Shown here: positions 6,932 to 13,180 of the stretch, in pieces
Position numbering within the stretch: the stretch's first letter is position 1
Layout of the letters: each line of letters begins with the position of its first letter
Assembly (NCBI GenBank): GCA_035686365.1
Contig: DASRZM010000043.1
Coordinates: 1-13,180 of the forward strand
Length of the DNA: 13,180 nucleotides
Direction of reading: 5' to 3'
Source: DASRZM01 sp035686365
GTDB lineage: Bacteria; Pseudomonadota; Gammaproteobacteria; Xanthomonadales; Xanthomonadaceae
Made by a program: the position numbers and the translations under genes
Notes under the pieces: model-generated
Database searches by the model: none
What the model was told of the DNA's origin: nothing
What the model saw: only the letters and a program-made list of their open reading frames with translations

Positions 6932-7837
6932 ATGGCACTCCGGCTTCGTCGCCTTCCTTCCGACGGACCCCAGCGTACCCGGCGTGGCGGCGGCGTGCGG
7001 TGGTGGGTGATCCTGCTGTTCGGCGGCTACCTGATCTACTACTGGTTCTCGCACCAGCAGGAGACCTCGTTCACCGGCCGCACCCAGCTGGTGGACACCA
7101 CGGTCGAGCAGGAGGCGGCGCTGGGGCTGCAGGCCTACCGGCAGATCCTGTCGCAGTCGCGGGTGACGAACGACCCGGCAGTGACCGGGGAGGTCAGGGA
7201 CATCGCCACGCGACTGATCGCGGCCGTGCCGCGGGTCGAGGAGCAGATGGCGCAGGCCAGCGGCACCGAGGTCGACTCGCCGCTGGCGGCGTTCGAATGG
7301 GAAGTCGCGGTGATCGACTCCCCGGACGTCAATGCATTCGCGCTGCCGGGCGGCAAGATCGCAGTGCACACCGGGATCATCCCGATTGCCCGCAATCAAG
7401 ATGGCCTGGCCGCGATCATGGGGCATGAGATTGCGCACGCCCTGCTGCGCCACGGCGGCGAGCGCATGGCACACCAGAAGCTGGCGCAGATCGGTGCGCT
7501 GGCCGCCGGCGTGGCGATCTCCGACATGGAGCCGCAGCAGCAGCGCGCGATCATGGCCGCTCTGGGCGCCGGCGCGGCCTACGGGATCCTCCTGCCGTAC
7601 TCGCGCGACCACGAATCGGAGGCCGACTACGTCGGTCTGATGATCGCCGCGGCGGCCTGTTACGACCCGCGCGAGGCGCCGCGGCTGTGGGAGCGCATGG
7701 CCGAGGCGGCCAGCGCGCAACCGCCCGAGTTCATGTCCACCCACCCCAGCCACGGCAGCCGCATCCAGGGCCTGGAAGGCTGGATGCCGCAGGCGTTGGA
7801 GATGCGCGAAGCCAGTTGCGGTACGCAGGCCCCCTGA
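6932..7837 (+). CDS. Membrane-anchored M48 family zinc metalloprotease (Oma1/LoiP-like)
   Basis: This is a 301-residue protease of the M48 family, whose bacterial members include envelope quality-control enzymes such as LoiP and BepA. A basic N-terminus precedes one membrane helix (about 23-39), with no lipobox, so the catalytic domain probably faces the periplasm. The zinc site is HEIAH (His165, Glu166, His169) with the third ligand in ESEAD (Glu228 to Asp232). NAFALPGGKIAVHTGII before it and STHPSHGSRI near the C-terminus are conserved M48C features. The ATG at 6932 has GAGGAA six bases upstream; a longer in-frame reading would overlap the preceding gene and lacks any domain. It follows the lipoprotein gene by 107 bp on the same strand, and no terminator was seen between them, so co-transcription is possible. 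The substrate is unknown. Confidence 0.9.
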   Translation: MALRLRRLPSDGPQRTRRGGGVRWWVILLFGGYLIYYWFSHQQETSFTGRTQLVDTTVEQEAALGLQAYRQILSQSRVTNDPAVTGEVRDIATRLIAAVPRVEEQMAQASGTEVDSPLAAFEWEVAVIDSPDVNAFALPGGKIAVHTGIIPIARNQDGLAAIMGHEIAHALLRHGGERMAHQKLAQIGALAAGVAISDMEPQQQRAIMAALGAGAAYGILLPYSRDHESEADYVGLMIAAAACYDPREAPRLWERMAEAASAQPPEFMSTHPSHGSRIQGLEGWMPQALEMREASCGTQAP

Positions 7838-7890
7838 AGGCGGACTTCATTCTCCCCGGCTCTTGCAGGTCGCCGCTGCGAAGCTGTGTC

Positions 7891-7997
7891 TCCCTCCCTT
7901 TCGCCGCAGGCGAAGGGGAGGAGAAGTGCAGGCGCCGCATCGATCGGGGCGCACCGGCGCGCGCAACTCCCTCCCTTTCGCCGCAGGCGAAGGGGAG
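7891..7997. repeat. Two direct copies of a 30-bp palindromic repeat (family D)
   Basis: Bases 7891-7920 and 7968-7997 are identical over 30 bp, with a 77-bp period. Each is nearly self-complementary: arm CTCCCTTTCGCC, loop GCA, arm GGCGAAGGGGAG, with one T-G pair. The unit is unlike the GTAG-headed families elsewhere in the window. It lies between the convergent protease and kmo genes. A CT-rich and AG-rich hairpin of this kind is a frequent intergenic repeat in xanthomonads, by general impression only. Confidence 0.8.
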
Positions 7998-8011
7998 GGC
8001 CGGGGAGGGGT

Positions 8012-8030
8012 CGCGCGGCGAAGCCGCGCG
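8012..8030. terminator. GC-rich hairpin in the convergent intergenic region
   Basis: The arms CGCGCGGC (8012-8019) and GCCGCGCG (8023-8030) pair perfectly around a GAA loop. It lies 40 bp past the kmo stop codon on the minus strand and 174 bp past the protease stop on the plus strand. There is no U-tract, so Rho-independent termination is not assured. It may simply be the distal part of the family D repeat that ends at 7997. Confidence 0.35.
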
Positions 8031-8070
8031 CGGGACGTGATGCGCACTCCGCCCTTGGCCCCGCTGCGCG

Positions 8071-9426
8071 TCACTCCGCCGGCAGCGGGTCCAGACGCGA
8101 CTGCACCAGCGCGTCGGCTCGTGCGAAGTCGACCTCGGCCAGGGTCCCGGCGCCTGCCGCGATCTCCGCGAGCAGCTGCCCCTGCACCCGGCCGCGCTCG
8201 CGGGCGACGGCATAGGGCACGCGCCGGAAGCTGACCAGGCTGTAACGCGGCACGAACCGGTCCGGGTGGCGCGCCTGCAGCTCGCGCGCGATCTCGCGCT
8301 CGAGCAGGAAGTCGGCATCATCGACGCGGTCGCGCATCTCGATGTAGTTTTCCAGCGCCATCGCCTGGATCGCCTCGGCATTGGGCCGGCGCACGGCCTC
8401 GAAGCTGGCCAAGGCCTCGTCCCAGTCAGCGGCTTCGTCGATGCGCTCGGCCAGTTCCAGGCAGTCCTCGAAGGCGCAGTTCATGCCCTGGCCGTGGAAC
8501 GGGACCATGGCGTGGGCGGCATCGCCCAGCAGCACCGCGCGCGCCCCCGCGCGCCAGCGCTCCAGGTACAGGGTGCCGAGCTGGCCGGTCGGGTTGGTGC
8601 TGAAATCCTGTTCCAGCTCCGGGATCAGCGGCAGTGCGTCGGGAAACTCCCGGGCGAACAGCTCGCGCACGGCGCGCCCGTCGCCCACGGTCTCCAGGCT
8701 TGGGTGCGCGCCCGTCTGCGGCAGGAACAGCGTCACCGTGAAGCTGCGCTCGCTGTTGGGCAGGGCAATGCACATGTAGCCGCCTCGCGGCCAGATGTGC
8801 AATGCATGCGGCTCGATCCGGAAGCCGCCGTCGGCGGCCGGCGGGATCTCCAGTTCCTTGTAGCCGTGGCCCAGAGGCTCGAAGCGCTCGCCCAGGTCGC
8901 GCCGTCGCATCATCGCCTGGCGCACCGCGGAGCCGGCGCCGTCGGCGCCGATGAGACGGTCGTATCCATGCTCGCGGCCGCCGCTGCGACCTTCGCAGCG
9001 CAGGACGCGGCGGTCGAAATCGACTTCGGCGACGGCGGCGTCGAAGTGCAGCCTGGCGCCGGCCGCCTCTGCGGCATCGAGCAGCGCCATGTTCAGGCGA
9101 CCGCGATGCACCGACCAGATCACCTCGCTGTCATCGCGGCCGTAGCGCTGCAGCTGGGTGCCGCCGCCGGCGAAATGCACCATGCGCCCGCGCATCATCA
9201 CCGCCTGCGCCATGACCGTTTCCTGAAGGCCGGCGCGGCGCAGCGAGTGCAGCCCCCGCTCGGCGAGCGCCAGGTTGATCGAGCGGCCGCCCGCGTAGCC
9301 GCGGCGGCGCGGGTCCGGGCGTTTTTCCAGCACCTGCACCTGCCAGCCGCGCTGCGCCAGCAGCGTTGCCAGCAGTGCACCGGCCAGGCCGGCGCCGGCG
9401 ATCGTCACGGTCTGGTGCGGGCGCAT
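8071..9426 (-). CDS. kmo: Kynurenine 3-monooxygenase
   Basis: This is an FAD- and NADPH-dependent hydroxylase converting L-kynurenine to 3-hydroxykynurenine. The 451-residue protein matches the class A flavin monooxygenase layout. GAGLAG (11-16) is the dinucleotide-binding motif, with Glu34 at the end of the second strand. GRSINLALAERG and MRGRMVHF follow, then the DG motif in GADGAGSAVR (160-169). FAD ribityl binding lies in GDAAHAMVPFHGQGMNCAFED (301-321), a KMO hallmark. ENYIEMRDRVDD (359-370) holds the conserved substrate-site Tyr361. The ATG lies one base after the kynU stop codon, with only a weak ribosome binding site, so translation is probably coupled. Eukaryotic KMO has a C-terminal membrane helix; none is evident here. 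It is the last gene of the set in transcription order. Confidence 0.96.
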   Translation of the reverse strand: MRPHQTVTIAGAGLAGALLATLLAQRGWQVQVLEKRPDPRRRGYAGGRSINLALAERGLHSLRRAGLQETVMAQAVMMRGRMVHFAGGGTQLQRYGRDDSEVIWSVHRGRLNMALLDAAEAAGARLHFDAAVAEVDFDRRVLRCEGRSGGREHGYDRLIGADGAGSAVRQAMMRRRDLGERFEPLGHGYKELEIPPAADGGFRIEPHALHIWPRGGYMCIALPNSERSFTVTLFLPQTGAHPSLETVGDGRAVRELFAREFPDALPLIPELEQDFSTNPTGQLGTLYLERWRAGARAVLLGDAAHAMVPFHGQGMNCAFEDCLELAERIDEAADWDEALASFEAVRRPNAEAIQAMALENYIEMRDRVDDADFLLEREIARELQARHPDRFVPRYSLVSFRRVPYAVARERGRVQGQLLAEIAAGAGTLAEVDFARADALVQSRLDPLPAE

Positions 9427-9427
9427 C

Positions 9428-10720
9428 TCAGTCCGACCGGGCCCAGTCCTGGATTGCGCGCACCAGGTGCAGCACGTCGGTGTGCCGGTTGTAGGACGGG
9501 GTCGGCGAGAAGCGCAGGACGTCGGGCTCGCGCCAGTCGCAGACCACGCCGCAGCGTTGCAGGTGCTCGAACAGGGCGCGGCCGCTCTCGCGGCCTCCGC
9601 GCACGCGCAGGCTGAGCTGGCAGCCCCGGCGCGCGGGCGCCGCCGGGGTGATGCGCTCGAGCACGTGGCCCAGCTGCCGGGCGATCAGCGTGTCCAGGTA
9701 GCCGGTCAGGCTCTCGGATTTTGCGCGCAGCGCGTCCATGCCGGCGCCCACGAACAGGTCCAGCGACACCCGCAGCGGCGCCATGGCCACGATCGGCGGA
9801 TTGGACAGCTGCCAGCCGTCGGCGCCACGCGAGGGAACGAACTGCGGCTCCATCCGGAACCGCGTGGACGGCTCGTGTCCCCACCACCCGGCGAAGCGGG
9901 GACGGTCGCTGGCGGCGTGGCGCGCATGCACGAAGCAGCCGGCGACGGCCCCCGGGCCGGCATTGAGGTACTTGTAGCTGCACCACACGGCGAAGTCGGC
10001 GCCGCTGTCGTGCAGCGCCAGCGGCAGGTTGCCGGCGGCGTGGGCCAGGTCGAACCCGACCACGCAACCCTGGGCGTGGCCCATGCGCACGATCGATGCA
10101 AGGTCGAAGGCCTGGCCGGTCAGGTACTGCACGCCGGGCATCAGGATCAGCGCGCAGCGCCCGCCGTGCTCGGCGATCGCTCGCTCCAGCGCGGCCTCGG
10201 AGATTGTGCCGCCGGGTTCGTCGCCCTCGAGCTCGATCAGGTCGCGGGCCGGATCCCGGCCGTGGAAGCGGATCTGCGATTCCACGGCATGGCGGTCGGA
10301 CGGGAAGGCGTGCTTCTCGATCAGGATCGCCGGCCGCTCGGCGCTGGGCCGGTAGAAGCTGACCATCATCAGGTGCAGGTTGACGGTCAGCGAGTTCATC
10401 GCCACCACCTCGAGCGGCTCGGCGCCGACCACGGTGGCCAGCGGCTCGCGCAGCAGCTCGTGGTAGCTGAACCAGGGGCGGGCGCCCTTGAAGTGCGACT
10501 CCACCGCGTAGTGCTGCCAGTCGTCGAGTTCGGCCAGCACCGCCTCGCGTGCGGCGCGCGGCTGCAGGCCCAGCGAATTGCCGCAGAAGTACAGCTGCTC
10601 GCGGCCGTCCTGGACCGGGATGTGGAAGCGGCCGCGCAGCGGCGCCAGCGGGTCGGCCGCGTCGCGCGCCAGCGCCCAGTCCTCGGTGTAGCAGTCGGCG
10701 TCGTGACGGGCGTCGTTCAT
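9428..10720 (-). CDS. kynU: Kynureninase
   Basis: This PLP-dependent hydrolase cleaves 3-hydroxykynurenine (and kynurenine) to 3-hydroxyanthranilate (anthranilate) and alanine. The 430-residue length is typical. Fold-type I landmarks are YFCGNSLGLQP (44-54), MNSLTVNLHLMM (108-119), the KHAFPSDRHAVESQ segment (136-149), Asp224 and His227 in GFDLAHAAGN, and the Schiff-base Lys250 in WCSYKYLNAGPG. GWWGHEP and FRMEP further on are also kynureninase signatures. The ATG overlaps the ACMSD stop codon as ATGA. The longer reading in this frame runs through the ACMSD gene and is spurious. The ribosome binding site is weak, consistent with coupled translation. Confidence 0.97.
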   Translation of the reverse strand: MNDARHDADCYTEDWALARDAADPLAPLRGRFHIPVQDGREQLYFCGNSLGLQPRAAREAVLAELDDWQHYAVESHFKGARPWFSYHELLREPLATVVGAEPLEVVAMNSLTVNLHLMMVSFYRPSAERPAILIEKHAFPSDRHAVESQIRFHGRDPARDLIELEGDEPGGTISEAALERAIAEHGGRCALILMPGVQYLTGQAFDLASIVRMGHAQGCVVGFDLAHAAGNLPLALHDSGADFAVWCSYKYLNAGPGAVAGCFVHARHAASDRPRFAGWWGHEPSTRFRMEPQFVPSRGADGWQLSNPPIVAMAPLRVSLDLFVGAGMDALRAKSESLTGYLDTLIARQLGHVLERITPAAPARRGCQLSLRVRGGRESGRALFEHLQRCGVVCDWREPDVLRFSPTPSYNRHTDVLHLVRAIQDWARSD

Positions 10721-11751
10721 TGCATCGCGCTCGCGGCCGGGGCCTGCTCGAACCGGGACAGCGGCAGCCCGAGCCACTCCAGCGCGGTGCCGTGGTACAG
10801 GCGCCGCTGGGCATCGGGGTCCAGCCCCAGCGCGTGGATGCCGCTGCCCGGCTCCTGCTCGCCGAGCGGGAAGGGGTAGTCGGTGCCGAGCATGACGCGG
10901 TCCACGCCGACCACGTCGATCAGGTAGCGCAGCGCCGCCGGGTCGTGCACGCACGAGTCGAAGAACAGCCGCGGCAGGTACTCGCGCGGGTTGCGCGCGT
11001 TGTCGGTGGCCACCAGGTCCGGGCGCATCCGGAAGCCGTGCTCGATGCGGCCGATGGTGAACGGGAACGAGCCGCCGCCGTGGGCGAGCATCACCCGCAG
11101 CCCGGGCAGGCGTTCGAGTACGCCGCCGAAGATCAGCGAGCAGGCCGCGCGCGACTGCTCGGCCGGCATCCCGACCAGCCACGGCAGCCAGTACCTGGGC
11201 ATGGACTCCTTGCCCATCATGTCCCACGGATGCACCAGGATCGCCGCGCCCAGGTCGGCGGCGGCCTCGAAGAACGGGAACAGCTCCGGGGCGTCCAGGT
11301 TCCAGTCTTCCACGTGCGAGCCGATCTGCACGCCCTGCAGGCCGAGCTGGTCCATGCAGCGCTCGAGTTCGCGCACGGCCAGGTTGGGCGACTGCAGCGG
11401 CACCGTGCCGATGCCGGCGTAGTGGCGCGGGTGCTCGCGGCAGATCCGCGCCATGTGGTCGTTCAGGTGCTGGTGCAGCTCCAGCGCCTGGTGCGGCCTG
11501 GCCCAGTAGGAGAACAGTACCGGCACGGTGGAGATCACCTGCACCTGGACGCCGAAGCGCGCGTAATCGTCGATGCGTACGCGCGCGTCCCAGGCGCTGG
11601 ACCAGATCTCGCGGAAGAACTTGCCGTCCTTGTAGATGCGGCTGCGGCCGCCGGTACGCACCAGGACCGGAAAGCGGTCGTCGCCGTACTTCTCGGCCAG
11701 GTTGGGCCAGTCCTCGGGCAGGACGTGGGCGTGGACGTCGATCTTGAGCAT
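10717..11751 (-). CDS. nbaD: 2-amino-3-carboxymuconate-6-semialdehyde decarboxylase (ACMSD)
   Basis: This zinc amidohydrolase-superfamily enzyme decarboxylates ACMS to 2-aminomuconate semialdehyde, preventing its spontaneous closure to quinolinate. The 344-residue protein aligns closely with human ACMSD. Metal ligands are His7 and His9 in VHAHVLP, His174 in LVHPWDMMG, and Asp291 in LGTDYPFPLGE; His224 in LAHGGGSFPFT is the conserved catalytic histidine. STVPVLFSYWA, YWLPWLVGMPAE and GFRMRPDL are ACMSD-specific stretches, the last holding a substrate-binding Arg contributed across the dimer. The ATG matches the family N-terminus, but no Shine-Dalgarno is visible before it, and a TAGAAT box lies just upstream. 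It overlaps kynU by four bases. The symbol follows the 2-nitrobenzoate pathway naming in Pseudomonas. Confidence 0.95.
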   Translation of the reverse strand: MLKIDVHAHVLPEDWPNLAEKYGDDRFPVLVRTGGRSRIYKDGKFFREIWSSAWDARVRIDDYARFGVQVQVISTVPVLFSYWARPHQALELHQHLNDHMARICREHPRHYAGIGTVPLQSPNLAVRELERCMDQLGLQGVQIGSHVEDWNLDAPELFPFFEAAADLGAAILVHPWDMMGKESMPRYWLPWLVGMPAEQSRAACSLIFGGVLERLPGLRVMLAHGGGSFPFTIGRIEHGFRMRPDLVATDNARNPREYLPRLFFDSCVHDPAALRYLIDVVGVDRVMLGTDYPFPLGEQEPGSGIHALGLDPDAQRRLYHGTALEWLGLPLSRFEQAPAASAMQ

Positions 11752-11757
11752 CGGGCA

Positions 11758-11763
11758 ATTCTA
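11758..11763 (-). promoter_or_regulatory. Putative -10 box giving a leaderless ACMSD transcript
   Basis: On the minus strand TAGAAT (five of six matches to TATAAT) ends 6 bp before the ACMSD ATG. A transcript started at the usual distance would begin at or within a base or two of the start codon. The segment between has no purine-rich ribosome binding site. No -35 box was found, so this rests on the hexamer and the missing Shine-Dalgarno. Confidence 0.3.
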
Positions 11764-11788
11764 GCCGGGTGGCGCGCACGGGCGCGCT

Positions 11789-11855
11789 GTAGAAGCCGGC
11801 GTTGCCGGCGATGGATGGTTCCGGCACGCCGGTCGCCGGCAACGCCGGCTCCTAC
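11789..11855. repeat. Inverted REP pair (REPIN), family A
   Basis: The left unit (11789-11811) and the right unit (11833-11855, reverse complement) match at 22 of 23 positions. The left has GTAGAA and the right GTAGGA at the head, each followed by the GCCGGC-GTT-GCCGGC hairpin. The right unit is identical to the single REP at 119-141. The pair lies in the 159-bp gap between the 3-hydroxyanthranilate dioxygenase and ACMSD genes, inside an otherwise compact operon. Confidence 0.85.
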
Positions 11856-11861
11856 GGGGAG

Positions 11862-11898
11862 GGGCGTCGGCCGGCAAGGGCGAGGGCGTCGGCCGGCA
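11862..11898. repeat. Short direct repeat, 15 bp, two copies
   Basis: GGGCGTCGGCCGGCA occurs at 11862-11876 and again at 11884-11898, a 22-bp period, and a shorter GGCAAGGG echo follows. It lies between the family A REP pair and the stop codon of the dioxygenase gene. It may be simple slippage in GC-rich DNA; no function is evident. Confidence 0.6.
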
Positions 11899-11910
11899 TC
11901 GGCAAGGGGG

Positions 11911-12435
11911 TCAGTCGTAGCGGGCCGGGGCGGGGTTCAGGTGGCCGCAGGCATCGCAGGTGCGGCGCTCGCGGGCGCCGTAGAAGCGGTCGAACACCGG
12001 CGGAAAGTCGGTCTCGATGTTGGCGAGCGTGAAGTACTCCTCGTACAGTTTTTGGTTGCAGCGCTCGCAGAACCACAGCAGCCCGTCGCGTTCGTGCGGC
12101 AGGCGCCGGCGCTCGATCACCAGGCCCACCGAGCCGGCCATGCGCTGCGGCGAGTGCGGCACCCGCGGCGGCAGGTAGAAGATCTGGCCGGCGCGGATCG
12201 GGATGTCGCGCGCGGTGCCGTCTTCCTGCACCTTGAGCACCATCTCGCCCTCGATCTGGTAGAAGAACTCCGGACCTTCGTCGTAGTGGTAGTCGGTACG
12301 CTGGTTGGGGCCGCCCACGATCATGACGATGAAGTCGCCGTCGACGATGCACTTGTTGCCCACCGGAGGCTTCAGCAGATGACGGTGCTCCTCGATCCAG
12401 CGCTGCAGGTCGATGGGCGGGGCCAGGGTGCTCAT
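11911..12435 (-). CDS. nbaC: 3-hydroxyanthranilate 3,4-dioxygenase
   Basis: This non-heme iron cupin dioxygenase opens the ring of 3-hydroxyanthranilate to give ACMS. It has 174 residues, the usual bacterial length. The catalytic iron ligands are His50 and Glu56 in TDYHYDEGPEFFYQIEG and His94 in RVPHSP. Substrate-binding arginines are likely Arg46 and Arg98. A second, rubredoxin-like metal site is intact at the C-terminus: Cys123 and Cys126 (FCERC) with Cys160 and Cys163 (CDAC). The ATG is well placed, with a perfect AGGAGG nine bases upstream, and overlaps the RidA-gene stop codon as ATGA. The next gene downstream is ACMSD, 159 bp away across a REP pair. Longer readings of this frame enter the RidA gene and are spurious. 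Confidence 0.97.
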   Translation of the reverse strand: MSTLAPPIDLQRWIEEHRHLLKPPVGNKCIVDGDFIVMIVGGPNQRTDYHYDEGPEFFYQIEGEMVLKVQEDGTARDIPIRAGQIFYLPPRVPHSPQRMAGSVGLVIERRRLPHERDGLLWFCERCNQKLYEEYFTLANIETDFPPVFDRFYGARERRTCDACGHLNPAPARYD

Positions 12436-12869
12436 GCTCGCTTGCCTCCTGCGCTGCCCGGCGCGGCCACGCACTTGAGCTCGATGGCGATCGGCGTGGG
12501 CAGTGCTGTGATGCCCAGCGTGGTGCGGCAGGGCTGGGCGTCGGTGAAGTATTCGGCGTAGACGCGATTGTAGGCGGCGAAGTCGCGCGCCATGTCGGTG
12601 AGGTAGACGGTGACGTCGACCAGGTCCTCGAAGCGGGCGCCGCTGGCCTCGAGCACGGCGCGGACGTTCTCGAACACGGAGCGGCACTGCGCCTCGATGT
12701 CGTAGGACACCAGCCGGCCATCGTCTGCGTACACGTTTCCGGGGATCTGGTCGCTGTCGGGCCGACGCGGGCCGATCCCGGACACGAACAGCAGCTCGCC
12801 GACGCGGCGCGCGTGCGGATAGGCGCCCACGGGCGCCGGCGCGGTCCGGGTACGTATGGTGTCGCTCAC
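12432..12869 (-). CDS. RidA/YjgF family protein, probable 2-aminomuconate deaminase
   Basis: This is a 145-residue RidA-fold protein. General RidA members hydrolyse reactive enamines and imines; the subgroup found in 2-nitrobenzoate and 2-aminophenol pathways (NbaF, AmnD) deaminates 2-aminomuconate to oxalocrotonate. Visible features are PVGAYPHARRVGELLFVSGIGPR (from about residue 13), the IPGNVY insertion, the DVTVYLTDM strand, and the conserved active-site Arg115 in PCRTTLGI with Glu130 in IAIELKCVA. The start is GTG with GGAGG six bases upstream; it overlaps the carbonic anhydrase stop as GTGA, and the stop overlaps the dioxygenase start as ATGA. Position between these genes supports the deaminase role. 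A generic RidA role is the alternative. Confidence 0.85.
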   Translation of the reverse strand: MSDTIRTRTAPAPVGAYPHARRVGELLFVSGIGPRRPDSDQIPGNVYADDGRLVSYDIEAQCRSVFENVRAVLEASGARFEDLVDVTVYLTDMARDFAAYNRVYAEYFTDAQPCRTTLGITALPTPIAIELKCVAAPGSAGGKRA

Positions 12870-13180
12870 GGCAGGCCTCCGTTGTCGGTGACCGTGCCCA
12901 GGGCCGCTTCGTAGGCTTCCTGCAGCCGCCCGTGCCCGGTCACGCCGATGCCCAGCTCGCGCACGAGGCCGTCGTCGAGGCCGTAGATCCAGCCGTGCAC
13001 GGTGAGCGGCTGGCCGCGCGCCCAGGCATCCTCGACCACGGTGGACTGGCACACGTTGAGCACCTGCTCGATCACGTTGAGCTCGCACAGGCGCGCGTGG
13101 CGGCGCTGTGGATCCTCGAGCCCGGCCAGCCGTGCCTCGTGCTTGTTGGCGACATCGCCGATGTGGCGCAGCCAGTTGTC
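12866..13180 (-). CDS. can: Beta-carbonic anhydrase, C-terminal part (5' end beyond the window)
   Basis: Only the last 104 codons are present; the gene runs off the window edge. Carbonic anhydrase interconverts CO2 and bicarbonate. The visible part reads DNWLRHIGDVANKHEARL, CELNVIEQVLNVCQSTVVEDAW and LTVHGWIYGLDDGLVRELG. It matches the C-terminal third of E. coli Can closely (DNWL, LCELNVMEQV, IHGWAYGIHDGLL). The zinc ligands (Cys, His, Cys) lie mostly upstream in this family and cannot be checked here. The last codons overlap the RidA gene as GTGA, placing the enzyme in the kynurenine/3-hydroxyanthranilate transcription unit. Whether it serves this pathway or is the general carbonic anhydrase cannot be told from the window. 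Confidence 0.92.
   Translation of the reverse strand, partial: DNWLRHIGDVANKHEARLAGLEDPQRRHARLCELNVIEQVLNVCQSTVVEDAWARGQPLTVHGWIYGLDDGLVRELGIGVTGHGRLQEAYEAALGTVTDNGGLP

Noticed and set aside
9428..11842. Reading the kynureninase frame as an 804-residue fusion starting at 11842
   Set aside because: The upstream half is an out-of-frame shadow of the ACMSD gene. The kynureninase N-terminus fits the ATG at 10720, which overlaps the ACMSD stop as ATGA.

Overview
The window is high-GC DNA with dense, mostly single-copy housekeeping genes. It most likely comes from the chromosome of a gammaproteobacterium of the Xanthomonadaceae/Lysobacteraceae (Lysobacter, Luteimonas, Stenotrophomonas, Xanthomonas and relatives). 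This rests on the GC content, on intergenic REP-type palindromes headed GTAG or GTGG (a xanthomonad trait), and on a bacterial kynurenine pathway. No phage, plasmid, insertion sequence or CRISPR array was seen. Identifications come from recognising protein motifs by eye; no database search was run.

Layout. (1) 1-281 is non-coding, with a hairpin and REP palindromes. (2) 282-3174, minus strand, holds an ALDH7-type aldehyde dehydrogenase, a small two-helix DUF4190-like membrane protein and quinone-linked dihydroorotate dehydrogenase (pyrD). The spacing is tight enough for one transcript. (3) 3175-3746 holds a REP pair, tRNA-Arg(CCT), an intrinsic terminator and tRNA-Ala(CGC). All RNA genes are on the minus strand and lie just downstream of rnd (RNase D, 3747-4805). 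(4) 4923-7837, plus strand, holds a large lipoprotein (signal peptide, Pro/Ala/Glu linker, TPR-like repeats, C-terminal FGE-sulfatase/SUMF1 fold without the copper-binding cysteines) and a membrane-anchored M48 zinc protease. (5) 7838-8070 is a convergent intergenic region with a duplicated palindromic repeat and a GC hairpin. (6) 8071-13180, minus strand, holds a kynurenine/3-hydroxyanthranilate gene set, in transcription order: beta-carbonic anhydrase (5' end outside the window), RidA-family protein (probable 2-aminomuconate deaminase), 3-hydroxyanthranilate 3,4-dioxygenase, ACMS decarboxylase, kynureninase and kynurenine 3-monooxygenase.

How the genes work together. Kmo hydroxylates kynurenine. 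KynU cleaves 3-hydroxykynurenine to 3-hydroxyanthranilate and alanine. The dioxygenase opens the ring to 2-amino-3-carboxymuconate semialdehyde (ACMS). ACMSD decarboxylates ACMS, steering carbon away from quinolinate/NAD and toward 2-aminomuconate, which the RidA-family protein probably deaminates. The carbonic anhydrase overlaps the RidA gene and may handle the released CO2. Four-base ATGA/GTGA overlaps and a one-base gap join most of these genes. A REP pair splits the set between the dioxygenase and ACMSD genes.

Most of the window is core metabolism. The least ordinary items are the FGE-like TPR lipoprotein next to the M48 protease, the carbonic anhydrase in the kynurenine operon, the REP insertion with a possible leaderless ACMSD start, and the variety of palindromic repeat families.
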